A DNA stretch of 64,000 nucleotides from NCBI RefSeq assembly GCF_032854445.1, contig NC_088307.1, positions 22,940,001 to 23,004,000 on the forward strand. The letters are read 5' to 3'. A program made the translations under genes and the position numbers. The notes beneath the pieces are model-generated. The model worked only from the letters and a program-made list of their open reading frames with translations. It was not told the origin of the DNA and did no database searches. Source of the stretch: Liolophura sinensis (lineage: Eukaryota; Mollusca; Polyplacophora; Chitonida; Chitonidae). Positions 1 through 12,460 of this stretch are shown here, piece by piece. Each line of letters opens with the position of its first letter. The stretch's first letter is position 1.

Positions 1-3000
1 CCGTGCCATGGAGGCTGCCATCTTGAAATAAGTCCGAAGTGCCACCTGCCGGCAGGATGAAGAGCTGGACATGTAGCCGAGAGACGATTGGTCCACATCC
101 CTTGAAACTTTTTAGGGGTCAAGTTAAAAGTGACAAATTTTGTTGAAAAGCAAAACAAAACCTATGGGCATTTATGAAAATAAAAAACAAACAATCGAGC
201 AGATATCATAAAACTAACACATTTAGTACTAATTAATCCTCAAAAATATAATTGTGATCCGTTATTACAACATTTGAGATATAAAACCGTCATGTTAAGA
301 ACAGATAGTCCCTTCACATATGGTAGCAATCTGTGAAAGTCGCGTTGGTAAGTTCACACGACCAACGGAATGTTCGGGAAGTACATAAACATGTAGTCAC
401 TAAAATTTACTTAGCCAGCTGAGAGGTCGTGACCCGCAAGCAATACGTGGCACATCAGCCATCTTAATTTCCTGTAGATACTTTCTTGGATGACAACAGA
501 AAGCTTTAGATATAATATATAAAATGGAATATACTTAAAATGGAATAATTAAAGGTTTAGAATCATACGTAGGCCTATTGTAGACATCATATGGGTAGAG
601 CTGAAAGCGGGTTAATAGACGCTTTGAACAAACTTTAACATGGAAGTGTGTGAAAATGTCTGCGTTGTATATATAGAACTAATACTGAAATGCTTGTTTC
701 ATGCCACCATTGACTAATTTCCCGAAAGTCAATAGACAAAGGAAGCATGCATTAAAAAAAAAAAATCTGAAATGCATTACGTGGTTCGAGCCGTTGTGTT
801 CTTTTAATATCTTCTTGAATTCAGTTTTCAATAATACAAAAGAAAAAAAAGGAAGAAATCCATAACTTTGGTCATTTATAAAAAATATACCTAAAAGTAC
901 GAAGATGTTAAATACATTTATTTATACTTCCATGGCGAGACAAACAGTAAATGAAAGCTTCATCATCACATGTTAAGAATTTGAGAACGTGACTTGAAAT
1001 TGTGGATATGCAAATCGTACGAATTTAAACTTCCCGCGTTATTGCCAACTCCAAAGGAGTTATCGCCCGTGATCAACTCTTCTGTGACGGGTTGCTTGGC
1101 AAAGGCTTGGCTTGCGACTGGAACTTTAATCAATTGTGCTGAAGATTGTGCGTTGAAAACGCTCCAAAGAGAAGCCATGGGGTTTCCCAGGACAAGCTGT
1201 GCATCCTATTTGATCAATGTTTAAATGAAAAATAGCTAAAAAACAGGTCGCTACTTTTTGTTTTTGCTACAAACGGCCGAAGAGCTGCTTGCGTGTCTGG
1301 GAGTGGGAGTATACATGTCAACAACAACATAGTCGATATTGAAATTTGAAGGTCAGTGTGGGTTAAAAATGGTCACACGTCTACCCTGATTGATTCAGCT
1401 TACCCGACTCTGTTAAAAAATCAGCGCATAACGTCAGTAATTCCAATGTTTGCACTGATGATACAAATGAATAATTTAAATTTACTTGGCGTAACACAAC
1501 TATCATTAGGCCTATACATGTATTCTGGTTTGATACATGGACTGATAAGCCTAATAAATTAGACGTTTTATAGGAGGCGGCATCTTCAAGTTATGTCCAT
1601 GGTAAACTTTTACATCAGTTTATGGTCACATTAAAACTGATCTCTGCTTGTTCATTCATTCACAGAGGTATATTCTACCGCCATGATTCATTCAAGGGGG
1701 ATTGTTAACACAAGGTTGGTGCCCATGTTGGTGGCTGATTCACTTCTCAGGCGTTCATTATAAAAAGGAGATTCGATAATGAACTGACATCTCTCTACAA
1801 TGTGATAACAACATAGACTTTTCACCTTCTCATTTAAGTCCAGCCTCTTTTTTCAGCTTAGACAAACAAGCTTCATGTACTGTTGGCCTGCTGTGGGACC
1901 GCCAAACAGTTTGAAATACAGATGAAACTTTATGGCATTCGTTTCAGCTTCTGTATTTTGAACTGTACTTTACTGTACTAAATTTGGAGATCCGATGGAT
2001 AACGGGCGACCATCTTCTCCATACCAAGTATTAGCCTATTCCTAGCCATACAGAGAAGCTCTCTGGTGTTTGTTTCCTACTAGGTTATCAAATAAACAAA
2101 AATCTGAGTGTTGTAAGAGTGGTATGACCACCATTTATAGGCATGACTGTAAGATATTTAAATCGTCCTCTCAGTGCCTAGATTTAATTCCGACCATTTC
2201 TTCCTTTGGTGGGACTAAATATAGTTAGTGTATGGTCCATGAACTCAAAGGCGCGTACAGTAAACATTAAAGAAACAGTATTCACACATTGACTTCCATG
2301 GCTGGTAAACTAGGTACCCCCTTCCCTGAGAAGTAAGCTGTCAAAATGGAGAGTAATCTATAAATGGCACCTCTATCCAGATTTATGCAGAAAACAAAGG
2401 GGCATAATTGAAATCAATGGCAGATTTGAAAAATCAATGGAGGGACCATACATATTTCACCAGAAATACAATAATCTCCATTCTACTTGCAGCTGTAAAA
2501 TAAAGACAAATAGCAGTAAGAATATAAGACCCCTACTAGAATAGATTGCCATCTTTGATTTTGGCATGCTCTAGTCCATATTTCTAAACAAAGGACCGGA
2601 GAAGACAAGACAAGGTAAGACAGCTCTTCTGATTGTCCAATTTCATTCTATTTCATATATGCTTATTGCTGTAAAAGACGTATTTAAAAGCATGTCACTT
2701 CAAATTCTGGATCTTTCTCCATGTATAAAGGCACCCAACTTTCAATTTGGGATTGTCCGAAAATGTCGTGTTCATTTTGACTTTTGACAATGTGTGGTAA
2801 GGATGTGTAATGGCTACCACCATGCATATGCCCATTGACTAAGCCTCCACTGCTTGATGCAGACCGTTGTGGTCTTAACACTCTGCTACCCATTTGGCTT
2901 CTCATCAGGTGAAAAGATAACAAATACTTTAAGCTTTAGTTGTTGTGGAAGAGAGGTGGAATTAGAATTATACAGCCAAAGCAATTTTGCTCTGACGTGC

Positions 3001-4623
3001 TTGATAGATCAGCTAATAATCTGGAATATTTACCATGCCATGGGACATGCCAAGGATAACATCATAGGGCTTTTGATTTTCTCCGTGTGAGCAAGTTTGC
3101 TTTATGCCTTGAATTGTGGTATCTTGGTTATGCAACATCACAGAAAAAAAAGGCTGGCTTTTTAACCATTTCATGGGATACATTATTTATGCATATTGCA
3201 TACATTTGGTCCATTGTTGTCTTTTCTTTTCAGCTGACAGGAACTATTTGACAGGGATGTTTTTCACTTCATGAGCACTACTCGTGGAGTACCTTATTCT
3301 GACATTATTGTTGGTGCAGGTCTTTTGTTTATCAGCCGACTTTTTTAAAGGTTTTATGTGTCTTCTGATTTGTATTCATCTGGAATTGTAATAAAACTAT
3401 GGAAATCATATTCATGTATCTTCAGATAAATATAATTATAAAATATAAATATAAATATAATATAAATATAAATAAATATATATTCAGATAAACAGACCTT
3501 CCCCTCAACCTTAAGAAAGGGAATAGGTGACATTAACAGTCTGAACTGAATGAATATGTTGATGGCACCCTGTCATTTTCCTGACATTTTCGTGTAGCAA
3601 GATGACAATCGCACTCTTAACCACATTGCCTTGCAAGTAATACATCCAGAGGTAAATAATTTTTTTTGAGCAGAATGGGTCGTGGGTGTTATTTTTTTGA
3701 ATTGTTCTTAAACAACATGGTCATTCTAATTTTGAAAAATGAGAAGAAAGACAGAAAGGTCTAAAGTACCTTAAAAGCTCACTGTGCCATCAATGTTTCA
3801 AAATACATGTATGATCTGGTATAGCTCAATAGAATGACTGAACCAAATTTTATATGGCTCTCCTGCACTGTTGTCAGGTTCACCTCTTTTGTCTCCTAAA
3901 ATTGTCGACATTTTTATGTATAACATACTTGAGATTATGATGGCTGATTGGCTATGACCCTGTCAATTATTATATGCCACTTATGGCGCATGGTTTCATA
4001 GCTCCACTCAAAATGTCTTCATATTGAAGACTTCTTCCATACGAAATAAGTACTTCGGGATTGAAGCCTGTGATTAACTGAAAACATATTATAATAGACA
4101 TACAGCTTAGAGATTAAAACCAGGCCCTCGTCAATTTACCTCAGTAATCCATAGCCAATCTTTAGTCTAAAAGAATTTCCAGCAACAGTAGCTGAAACCT
4201 AAATCAGTCAGTGAATTTCACTGTTTTAAAATTTAAGTTGATTTCTAGCTTGAACTACTCTCACAAACACCCAACACCCTTGAAGTCACCTGTGCTACTG
4301 CTATATGTTGCTGATATGCTGAACTGGTTTCTCTCCTGTTTTTAATCCTGTTTCATGTTTGCAAAAGGTGTTTTTAAAGTTGTTAAATATAAATAATATT
4401 ACCATGTATTTTTGTTCTAGTATTTGCCGTAGACATCAAATCATGGCCCTGTTTGATGACATTTAACCTATTTACCCTATTTAATAGCGAAAACATTCCT
4501 GCCAAACTTGGTAGGCCAGTTACAAAATGATGAAATGGACTAGGATCCAGCATTCAGTGTTTCATCTATGTCACCAGGAACAATAGCATTTTAATCCTAG
4601 CTATTACAACTGTTTTACTTCAG
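1..4623. other. Non-coding flank or 5' introns of the RING gene
   Basis: No convincing coding sequence on either strand; the few short frames lack coding character. There is an AT microsatellite-like stretch (aaatataaatata) at 3430-3482. Non-coding 5' exons and the promoter of the RING gene may lie here, but I could not place them. Confidence 0.5.
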
Positions 4624-4645
4624 GTGAGGTCCACAGACCCAAAGC

Positions 4646-7008
4646 ATGTCTGACACAAATGAGAATTCAAGTGATGGAACTGCAGCACCAAATGCTGGAA
4701 TGACTTCTTCAGAGGACGGATCTACACCAGCAGTTCATGCTACAACACCATCAAATGCCAAAAATTCTCCAGGCGCCCATGGTACAGTGGCTCCACCTAC
4801 TAGAAATCCTTCGGGTAACAATGCTGCATCAAATGCCGAAAATGCCTCAGCAGCTCAGGCTTCAACACCACAAAATGCCAAAAATCTTACCGCAGCCAAT
4901 GGCTTAAGTGCATCAGTTAACAGGAAACCTTCCAGAACCTGTCCTAAAACAACAAATTCTAGAAATCACACAGGAGGAAAGCGAAATGGAACATCTTCTT
5001 TGACCACCACAAAACCCTCAGGTACAAATGCTACAGCAACAAGCACCAGAAGGGTTTCAGGATCCAACTTTTCCCCAGCTCACTCATCAACAACATCAAC
5101 GACAAGTAATCAAAAACCATCAAGAGCTAGTGTAGCATCCAATGCTATAAGAAGAACAATGGGAGCAGCACCAGTGGCAGCATCAAGTTCTCGAAAACTG
5201 CCAGGGGGAAGTGATGCAGTTCTTAGAGATGAAAATGGTCAGGCATTAGGGGTTAAGAGGACAATCTCAGGAAGTGAAAAGCGTATTCCCATTGGAGCCC
5301 ATGGGCTTGGGCGTGGAAGGGGTGTTACAAGTTCCCTAGGATCTCTTGGCACAGAAGGTGGAGCAGTGAGCACCGTAAGGCCTATAACTGTTAATCGAGG
5401 AGCCGAAGGTTACTTCCCTTCTGAAGAAATGTCACACTCTGGTTTGGGGAGAGGGATGTCTTCAAGCCAAGTGGCTCCCGTTGAGCAGCAGGCATCAGTG
5501 TTTGGTAGGCCCGGAGCTGGTCCTGTAGCAACTGCGCGACACAATGAAACTGTGTCACAAAGGGGTAATGCTGCTGATCGTACAAGGAGGCCTCCTGTTA
5601 TCAATTCTACATCAAGTTTGAACTCGGCCGTGCCAGGTTCACTCAGTCGGGGAGTTGCTGGCAACTCGAACTCCACTGGCTATGACCGTTCACTTTTCGA
5701 GGAGGCTATTTCAACTCCAGATCAAGGATATGTGAGAGGTAATCAGGGGGAAGAAGTCTCTTCATCTCAACCTGCACGAAGTGTAAATGAAAGTAACCAG
5801 CAGGAAACTGTGGAGAGCAGCATGTCCCATGATGGAAATGATGGTGCTATCTTGAACAGGCTACCTGGCAGCAGCGTATTGCCAGTTCCAAGGCAGTCTC
5901 ACACGATGTCTTTCTCCAGTAATGTGAGACCAAGACCTGGAAGTGCCACAGGCCGTTCCTCATCTATATCTCTGACAAGAAGAACTCCGTCGCCACTGAT
6001 GCGTTCTCCAAGTGCAATTCCTCGCCCAATTTCTCGACGTCTGCAAAGGATGCAAAGATCTCAAATGGATGAGTGGCCATTACCAAACGCGTCCAGTTCA
6101 TCTTCACTTCTGCCATCTTTGCGAGCGTCTGCTGGTTTGCCAGTTGGACAAAGGTCACTGTCCGGATCCCGACCGTCGTCTGCTTCATCAGATGCAGTTT
6201 CTTTTGGTTCCTCACAGTTCAGTGTTCAGTTGCCATCAGTGTTAACACCTATGCAAACTGAAACTTCAGCTTCAAGGAATCAACCACCATCTGGCAGATC
6301 GTCACCTTTGGAAACACGGCGTACAAGGATGGTCCCAGGGCCAATGTCCAGGGGGACAACACCTCCACATGTGCACTCAACCATGAGAACTCTACCTCCC
6401 CGTTCAACATCTGGACGTCGACTGTCTCAGCAACCACCTGTAGGACACCTAGCATCTCTTCAAACACCGCCGTCTGGATCACAACATCCTGATTCATCAG
6501 CTCGCAACGAAGGTGTACCTTCTGAAGGAACCGAAACAATCTGGCATCTGCTTTCAAGGCCACCATCAGCTCGACAATCGCAACAGCAACAGCCACTTTC
6601 CACCAGTGATGGGTTGATGCCTATGGACCTTCCTCATCCTACATCTCCAAGACCTTCCGCACCATCAGTGACCAGAATGTACAGTGGGCTGCCAGCTGCT
6701 CAGTCCTCTCTGGTGCAGGAAAGATCTGAAGAACAGTCTGTTGCAAACATGGCAACGATAACTCATTTGGAACCGCCACATCCACTGTCTGCCGAGGAAA
6801 GTTTACCTAACGGGTCATTTGTCAGACCGTCCCCAGACTTTCGATCAGTGCCATATCGGTCGATGTCATTGGCTGAGACAGCGATGCCTGCACGCCGTTT
6901 CCTTGATGACATGGAGCCGAGACAGTTTGATGCACAGCCCTTCAGTGCTGTTCTTCGGGTAGGCTCTAGGGCTAGTAATGCCCAACTTATGCAAAATATT
7001 GGGGAATG
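4646..7008 (+). CDS. RING-H2 ligase coding exon 1 (disordered region)
   Basis: One 2363-nt exon encodes the first 787 residues and two bases of the next codon. It begins with Asn/Ala/Thr-rich degenerate repeats such as SNAKN, SNAEN and QNAKN at about residues 36-72, then long Ser/Arg/Pro-rich sequence. The donor is GAATG|GTATGT at 7008/7009. Reading through the donor adds only 19 residues before a TGA at 7064-7066, so the splice is needed to reach the RING. Confidence 0.88.
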
Positions 7009-10000
7009 GTATGTGGCTCTTGTTTCAGTCTTGGTTTTGGACAGGGAATTTCTGCTGTGTCGTTGATCATGGGCCATGCCAACAATAAGAAAACTTTCAT
7101 TGAAAACTTCTTGTCTTCCAGTAATATGACTTGCGAATCTGTATATCACTGATGAAAAACTTCATTAACTTTGTAAAAGTTGGTGGTTTATGCTGGGCTC
7201 TGCTACTGTATAAACTTAAGTTTTCAAAATTTGTTGACAAAAAACAAATAACAAATAGATTTGAATTGGCAAATATATCTGGACTGCAAGGACAACTTGT
7301 CCAATGAAATGGGTTCTCTACATTTGAATGTTTTCTATTGTCATAAAATTCTCTCATTCAACAATAAGCAAGAACAAAGTTCTTTTTAATTACAGGAAGT
7401 GTAGGAAAACGATAAAATATAAAAAAAAAAAAAAAATACCACGCTTTTGTTTGTTTAAGGGGTAGAAAGTTTCTATATACTTGTACATGTACTACCAAAT
7501 CTTAGCCAGGTAGCTACCTAAACAGATACATTTAGTTCTAGTAGCAGTAATTTGCTATATCACCCTTTGCACTCGAACAGATGGATAGATGGATGTGTCG
7601 ATGCCTAAGCCAATAATACATACAAGTTTATTAACACTAATGTGAAATGTGAATAGTGAAAGAAATGTACTCAAGTTTAAATGGGAAAGTTTAAAAACAT
7701 CTCCTTTTTGTTTTCTTTAGCTCCATGTTGTAAGGAGAGATGCCAATGACAACGTTGCTGCAGAAGGGGATACCAATGCTGAGGAAAGTGAGGGGGCCAT
7801 GGGTGGTGAAACAGGGGTGCCCACATCTGGGGTCCCACAGGGGGCCACAGGTGGCGCAACTGCTGGGGTCATAGGTGGTGCAACAAGGGGACCCACTGCA
7901 GGGGCCACAGGGGGGACCACATCTGGGGCAACAGAAGGTGCTACAGCTCCACTACCCCGCTCACCCGATCCACTGCAACGTCTTATCTTTTTTTCCAACA
8001 TTGTGCAGTCGACATTAGGTAAGTCTCAAGGCAACCTATTTTGCATACAGATTTTCTGTTCAAAAAGAGGCCTTCGTGGCATAGTGGTTAGTTTGCTAGC
8101 GCAGCAGCATAATGATCCAAGAGCCTCGCACCAATGCTGTCTCTGCGAGTTCAAGTACAGCTTCTTCTCCAGTCATATACGGATGGTTGTGAGTTCCCCC
8201 TGGGGCTGTGCTTAGTTTCCTTCCACCCTATTGTAAGCTGAAATACTCGTGACGACAGCATACATCTCCAAATAGATAAAACACTTTAAAATGGTTTGTA
8301 ATCATCTCTTCAAAACACAATACTCATTTATCACCCATGACCAAAATAGACGTAGCGCCATCTGGATGTCATCTAAGGGAAGATAACTCACTGCTGTAAC
8401 CCACTGCTCAGTGATGTAGTCCATTGAGTTATACTACTGTTATCCCTCTATAGACAACATCCAGATGGCACTATGAGTGCTGATCTTCATCAGGGGCCAT
8501 AACTGAGTATTGATTACGACTGGCATTATTTTAAAAATTTATTTCATAAATGGACAGAATGGAATCGTAAGACACCAATAATCTATTGTTTTTTTGTTTT
8601 TTTTTCTTTAGCTGCTCAGGCAAGCATGGAAGAAGTCAATTCAGGAGGTGCCACATCAAGACGAGAAGGCTCCCAGGAAAGAAGCCCCATTCAACGTTTA
8701 GTGGTGAGTGTAGTTACTGATGTGCGCGTTTGAGGTTAGGATGGCATTTGAACAGAGTTACATCCCTTTGTTTCTTGGCATGGTGGGATCAATTTTAACA
8801 TGGGGTGGTATATAGATAAGAATACATACAGCTAATTTCAGGATTACATTTGTCAAAGTAGGCCTGGCCCAACTGTGTGGCTAAATCATTTTGCACTTAA
8901 AAAACGTTTTTTGAAAGGGGCTTAACCAGCTGAAGTGCAAATTCAGCGCTTAGCTGAATGTGGGAACCTGTTGTGGTTATAAAGAGTTGCCTCCATTTTA
9001 GCAGTGTTTAACCATTGTTCCTCTCTTTGTGTAAAAAAAGAGTTTGATTTACATTAAGTATTTTGCCCGGTGAAGTATGGTAGTGTTCTAACAGCAGCAA
9101 TTCTGTCATATTTCCCTGCTGTTTCTGTTCTTGGCACCTTGATAATAAAGCAGCCAATAGCAGATGACACTTATGTAGACTAGCATGTACTTGAGCCTGT
9201 TGTCTGTTGTTTTTGACAGAACCATCAGATGTTCCAGCTACTACTCCTGATAGAGGACAGTCTACAGCTGGAAACATTGCATCATGCTGTGGATTTAGAT
9301 GACTATGAGGTAATGTGGCATGTAGTAACTGACATCTTCACCAGTAATGCTGTAGATGTAAGTTTTGCTAAGGACTCTTCGCTGAGGCGATACCAGCCTG
9401 CATCATTTACATGTACCAAAGATATTCCAATCACGCTGAACTGGTTCAGAAGTTTCTTTAGTTTGTCAATTTTTTACCACAGGCTGTTGGTTTATTCAGT
9501 ACTGTAATTCTTCAACCTGTTTGCATGTTTGCAGGGTGTTTCTTCAAGCATATTCTGAAGGCATTATTGTGTGTAGACTGAGAAAATTACACTTTTTATT
9601 CAGCCCTGAAATTGGCCAATCCAGAAAGTTTTAATGTCAACTGAAAAGTGTGCATAAATTGCATTGAAAATAGCTCTTTCATGTGTGAAAAGGTTGAGGA
9701 ATGAGGGTAACTATCTCCACCCATTACATTGACAATCATTTGTCTATTGGTTGATCAGTCAAATTTTTGACACCCTGCGGGTATCTTATGACATGGATAG
9801 GGCCTCTGTGGCCAAGGCACAGCGCAATGACTCAGGAGCCTCTCACCAATGCGGTCGCTGTGGCTTCCTCTCCAGGTATTGATGAGAAGGTCTAACAGCA
9901 ACCTGTGGATGGTCGTGGGTTTTCCCCGTGCTCTGCCCGGTTTCCTCCCACCATGATGCCGACTGCTCTTGTATAAATTAATTGTCATGGGACACATACA

Positions 10001-11813
10001 TGCATACAAATGTGTGCTTGTTCCTGCACCATACAGTAAAACTGAAATTAATTTTGATGATATTATTATTTATAAGATGTAGTGACTCCAGTGAAATGAA
10101 CAAATATTTTGATGTTTTTTTCTCAGTCCCTGTGGAATTTGTCCGAGCAACTGGGTGAGGTGAAAAAGAGAGGCATTAGCGAGGAAGAAATAGCAGAAAT
10201 CCCGACACGCGAGTTTCGGGGTTTGTGTGATGAGAAGGAAGAGTGTCGTATATGTCTGACAACATACGAGACACCTGACTGGCTAAGGACTCTCACCTGT
10301 AAACACGAATTCCACATGGCCTGCATCGACAAATGGCTACTGGTAAGCCCCTCTCTTCCTTCAGTTAACTTCAGAATGCTGAAAGCTGGGGCTTGTTTCA
10401 CGAAAAAGCATGTACGGTAAATGACCGAAAATTTAGCCTGCAAAAGTCCATTTTTAAAGACAAATAAATGCCATAAAATATGATATTTTGTACATTTTCC
10501 AGTAGTGTATCATTGTACATTACAACCAACCCTCAGAATGCCTTTGGAAGATCATTAAAACTCTGCTGAGACAGACAAAATGTGTAACCTAATCATGGGT
10601 GAAAGTTGAGGGCTTTTACAGTAGTGTTATGTGGAAGTAATCATGGCAACCAATACTGTAGGTATTATGTTGGCGTGGTAGCCACATGCATGTATCTCTC
10701 AGGTACACTTTGTCAAACAGAGTCACAGGTCTGTAAGTGGGAATCCAGCGCTCTGGTTCTTCTCATGACTCCTCTAAGGCAAACCTACCAGAATCTTTTT
10801 GGCTTGCCGTAAAAAAAAAAGTTTCATCCAAACTTACATCAATTTTTGTAACCAAAGAATATACATTTTTTCACATCGTTAAAGTTATCAACACAGAAAC
10901 TTGTAAATCTTTTCAGTGTTTAATGTGTGTATTAAAATCTTCCCTTGGAACAATATTATAGTACAAGATTTGTGTTCATTTATATAATTAGTGAGTGAGT
11001 GTGTGCTTGGGGTTTAATTTAATTTTATCAATTTATCAGTCATATGACGACGAAGGAATCCTTAGAGTGCATGTAATGTGCCTCCAGGATTGACTCTGGA
11101 TCTACCGCTCCCGAAGCGGATGCTCTACCAGCTGTGCTATCGGGGCCGGTTTTATATAATTAGTGTTCTATGCCATGCTCAAGAATTTTTTGACTGCTTC
11201 AGTGGATTAATGGTTAGAGTGCCAAAAGTCTGTCAAAGTCGGGAGTCCTCGGGACGAAGCCCGGGTCAGGCGATACCAAAGACTGGTTCTTGCTGCTGCC
11301 TCACTTGGTGCTCAGCACTGAGAGGTTAGAGCATGGAAACTGGACTGGTTGGCCTACTGTGAGAGGTGTGCGGTTTCATGTCTGGTGTCTTTGGCATGAT
11401 GCTTCAGTGATGGCAGCACTTTGGCGGCATGGACTTGCCCTGCCATAAGAAGACACAATATATCTATACTCACTTAATGCCTCCTGGTGATGGTATGACT
11501 GAGAAATTGTTAAGTACGACTTCAAGCCCCAAGCATGCATACAGACATACAAGAATATTGAACGGAAGGCATATAGTGGGAGGAAACCTGCTAGACTTGA
11601 ACTATATTCTGCTGATTTCTGATTTTGATTATCATTAAAAGAAAATGATGAAAATTAAGGCCTGGAAAGCATAGGAAAAAATCGTTAACTCTCTAAAAAT
11701 TGAACTGTCATGTCATGTTGAACTTGGTAATTATTCAAGCTTTTTTTTTTGTTTTCTGTTTTCAGGTAAATGCCACATGTCCCATTTGTAGACATTCTTT
11801 AGCCAAAGCATGA
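4646..11813 (+). CDS. RING-H2 E3 ubiquitin ligase, six coding exons
   Basis: Coding exons are 4646-7008, 7735-8018, 8612-8703, 9220-9309, 10127-10342 and 11766-11813. Every intron is GT..AG and the phases join to 3093 nt (1030 residues plus TGA). Residues 1 to about 880 are low-complexity Ser/Pro/Thr/Ala/Arg-rich and likely disordered. A leucine-rich helix follows in exon 4. The C-terminus is a RING-H2 finger with C983, C986, C1001, H1003, H1006, C1009, C1020 and C1023. It binds two zincs and recruits an E2 to ubiquitinate substrates. The segment before the RING (LGEVKKRGISEEEIAEIP) and the RING at the extreme C-terminus are the layout of the RNF38/RNF44/RLIM type; that assignment is inferred, not proven. 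The ATG is the first in the long frame. A 'cttcag' acceptor at 4618-4623 suggests an upstream non-coding exon. Substrates are unknown. Confidence 0.9.
7735..8018 (+). CDS. RING-H2 ligase coding exon 2 (Gly/Ala/Thr repeats)
   Basis: The frame requires the acceptor 'gttgtaag' ending at 7734. The better-looking 'ttttctttag' ending at 7720 would bring an in-frame TAA after three codons. The exon encodes a Gly/Ala/Thr-rich imperfect repeat (GATGG, GATAG and GATRG-like units), then PLPRSPDPLQRLIFF. The donor is TTAG|GTAAGT. Confidence 0.82.
8067..8283 (+). mobile_element. SINE family 1, degenerate
   Basis: tRNA-like head (gaggccttcgtggcatagtg), then diverged body and tail in intron 2 of the RING gene. 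Weak match to the family tail. Confidence 0.75.
8351..8476. repeat. Foldback repeat
   Basis: The left arm has gcgccatctggatgt...aagataactca at 8351-8390. The inverted right arm is at 8424-8476, with tgagttat...acatccagatggcac. Imperfect hairpin, about 126 bp, in intron 2 of the RING gene. Confidence 0.7.
8612..8703 (+). CDS. RING-H2 ligase coding exon 3
   Basis: A strong pyrimidine tract precedes the acceptor 'tttcttta g' at 8610-8611, and the donor is GTG|GTGAGT. The 92-nt exon restores phase 0 and encodes a polar Ser/Arg/Glu-rich stretch ending SPIQRLV. Confidence 0.85.
9220..9309 (+). CDS. RING-H2 ligase coding exon 4
   Basis: The exon is 90 nt, phase 0 on both sides, with acceptor 'tttttgacag' and donor GAG|GTAATG. 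It encodes a leucine-rich amphipathic segment (MFQLLLLIEDSLQLETL) and an acidic end (DLDDYE). Confidence 0.85.
9799..9985 (+). mobile_element. SINE family 1, internally deleted
   Basis: Head 'gggcctctgtggccaaggc' and body 'ggatggtcgtgggttttccc' are present. About 40 bp after the B-box region are missing. Lies in the intron before the RING exon. Confidence 0.85.
10127..10342 (+). CDS. RING-H2 ligase coding exon 5 (most of the RING)
   Basis: The exon is 216 nt, phase 0 on both sides, with acceptor 'tttttttctcag' and donor CTG|GTAAGC. It holds the pre-RING helix and six of the eight zinc ligands (CRIC...CKHEFHMAC), ending IDKWLL. Confidence 0.93.
10990..11150 (-). mobile_element. Short tRNA-derived SINE
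   Basis: The minus strand has a tRNA-like head with anticodon-loop-like TTCGGGA (Pro-CGG position) at 11084-11149. A tail ends 'aaaccccaagcacacactca'. The acceptor stem does not pair, so this is a SINE, not a tRNA gene. Confidence 0.7.
11195..11550 (+). mobile_element. SINE family 2, near full length
   Basis: tRNA-like head 'cttcagtggattaatggtta'. The body has 'catgtctggtgtctttggca' and 'catggacttgccctgcca', and the tail 'gtacgacttcaagccccaag'. Lies in the last intron of the RING gene, opposite in orientation to the short SINE beside it. Confidence 0.85.
11766..11813 (+). CDS. RING-H2 ligase coding exon 6 (last two RING cysteines)
   Basis: A 48-nt terminal coding exon after 'ttctgttttcag'. 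It encodes VNATCPICRHSLAKA and TGA, supplying the last CPIC pair of zinc ligands. The RING is therefore complete only after the 1.4-kb intron 10343-11765 is removed. Confidence 0.92.
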   Translation, partial: VNATCPICRHSLAKA

Positions 11814-11919
11814 TGACCAGACTTCGTTGGCTTGGAAAATGGATACAAGTTTTTGGTGATTAATATAAATGTGCTGTAAATGAATGGATGGGGATCCATC
11901 TGTTACAGTGATGAGGAAA

Positions 11920-12460
11920 TGTGCAAGCTGATACATGTATGGTGAGAAAGTTTGCTCATTTCAAAGTGTGCTGATACATGAATGCTGTAATTGTAAAAGT
12001 GTGTTCATACATATATGCTGTAATTGTAAAAGTGTGCTCAGCACAAAGTGTGCCGATACAAGTATGCTGTAATAATGAAAGTGTGCTCATCACAAAATGT
12101 GCCACCTAATTACTCCTCATCGTCATAGGACTGAAAAATTGTTAAATACAACATTAAACCCTAAGCATACATACATGTACATCAGAAAGTGTGCCCATAC
12201 AAGTATGCAGTAATAGAGAAAGTTTGCTCGCCAGGAAGTGTGCTGATAATGCTGTAATGCATTTATTTGAGGAAGTGTGTTGATACATGTATGTTGAAAT
12301 ACAGCATGTATGCCAATGAGGAAGTGTGCTACATGTATCCACTGTAATATTCATGTAGTGAATGTACTCAAGAGAAAGTGTGCTGTAATATACATGTACA
12401 TGTAGCAAATGTCCTTGTGGAAAAAGAGTGTTGATATTCTGTAAATAATGAATAGTAAGT
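11920..12460 (+). repeat. Degenerate tandem repeat in the RING gene 3' flank
   Basis: Imperfect units of about 40-45 bp built around 'gtgtgctgatacatgtatgc' and 'tgtaat' recur about ten times after the stop codon. A SINE tail interrupts them at about 12106-12178. Confidence 0.75.
12106..12178 (+). mobile_element. SINE 3' tail fragment inside the tandem repeat
   Basis: 'ctcatcgtcataggactgaa' then 'acattaaaccctaagcatac' matches the family 2 tail; the repeat resumes on both sides. Confidence 0.75.

Noticed and set aside
966-1562. Short ORFs near the left edge
   Set aside because: No domain, no splice partner and no codon-use signal; overlapping frames on both strands.
5391-6596. Several ORFs of 64-115 residues on both strands inside the first RING-gene exon
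   Set aside because: Shadows of the long low-complexity coding frame.
11084-11150. Possible tRNA-Pro gene on the minus strand
   Set aside because: D-arm and anticodon loop look tRNA-like, but the acceptor arms do not pair and a SINE tail follows.
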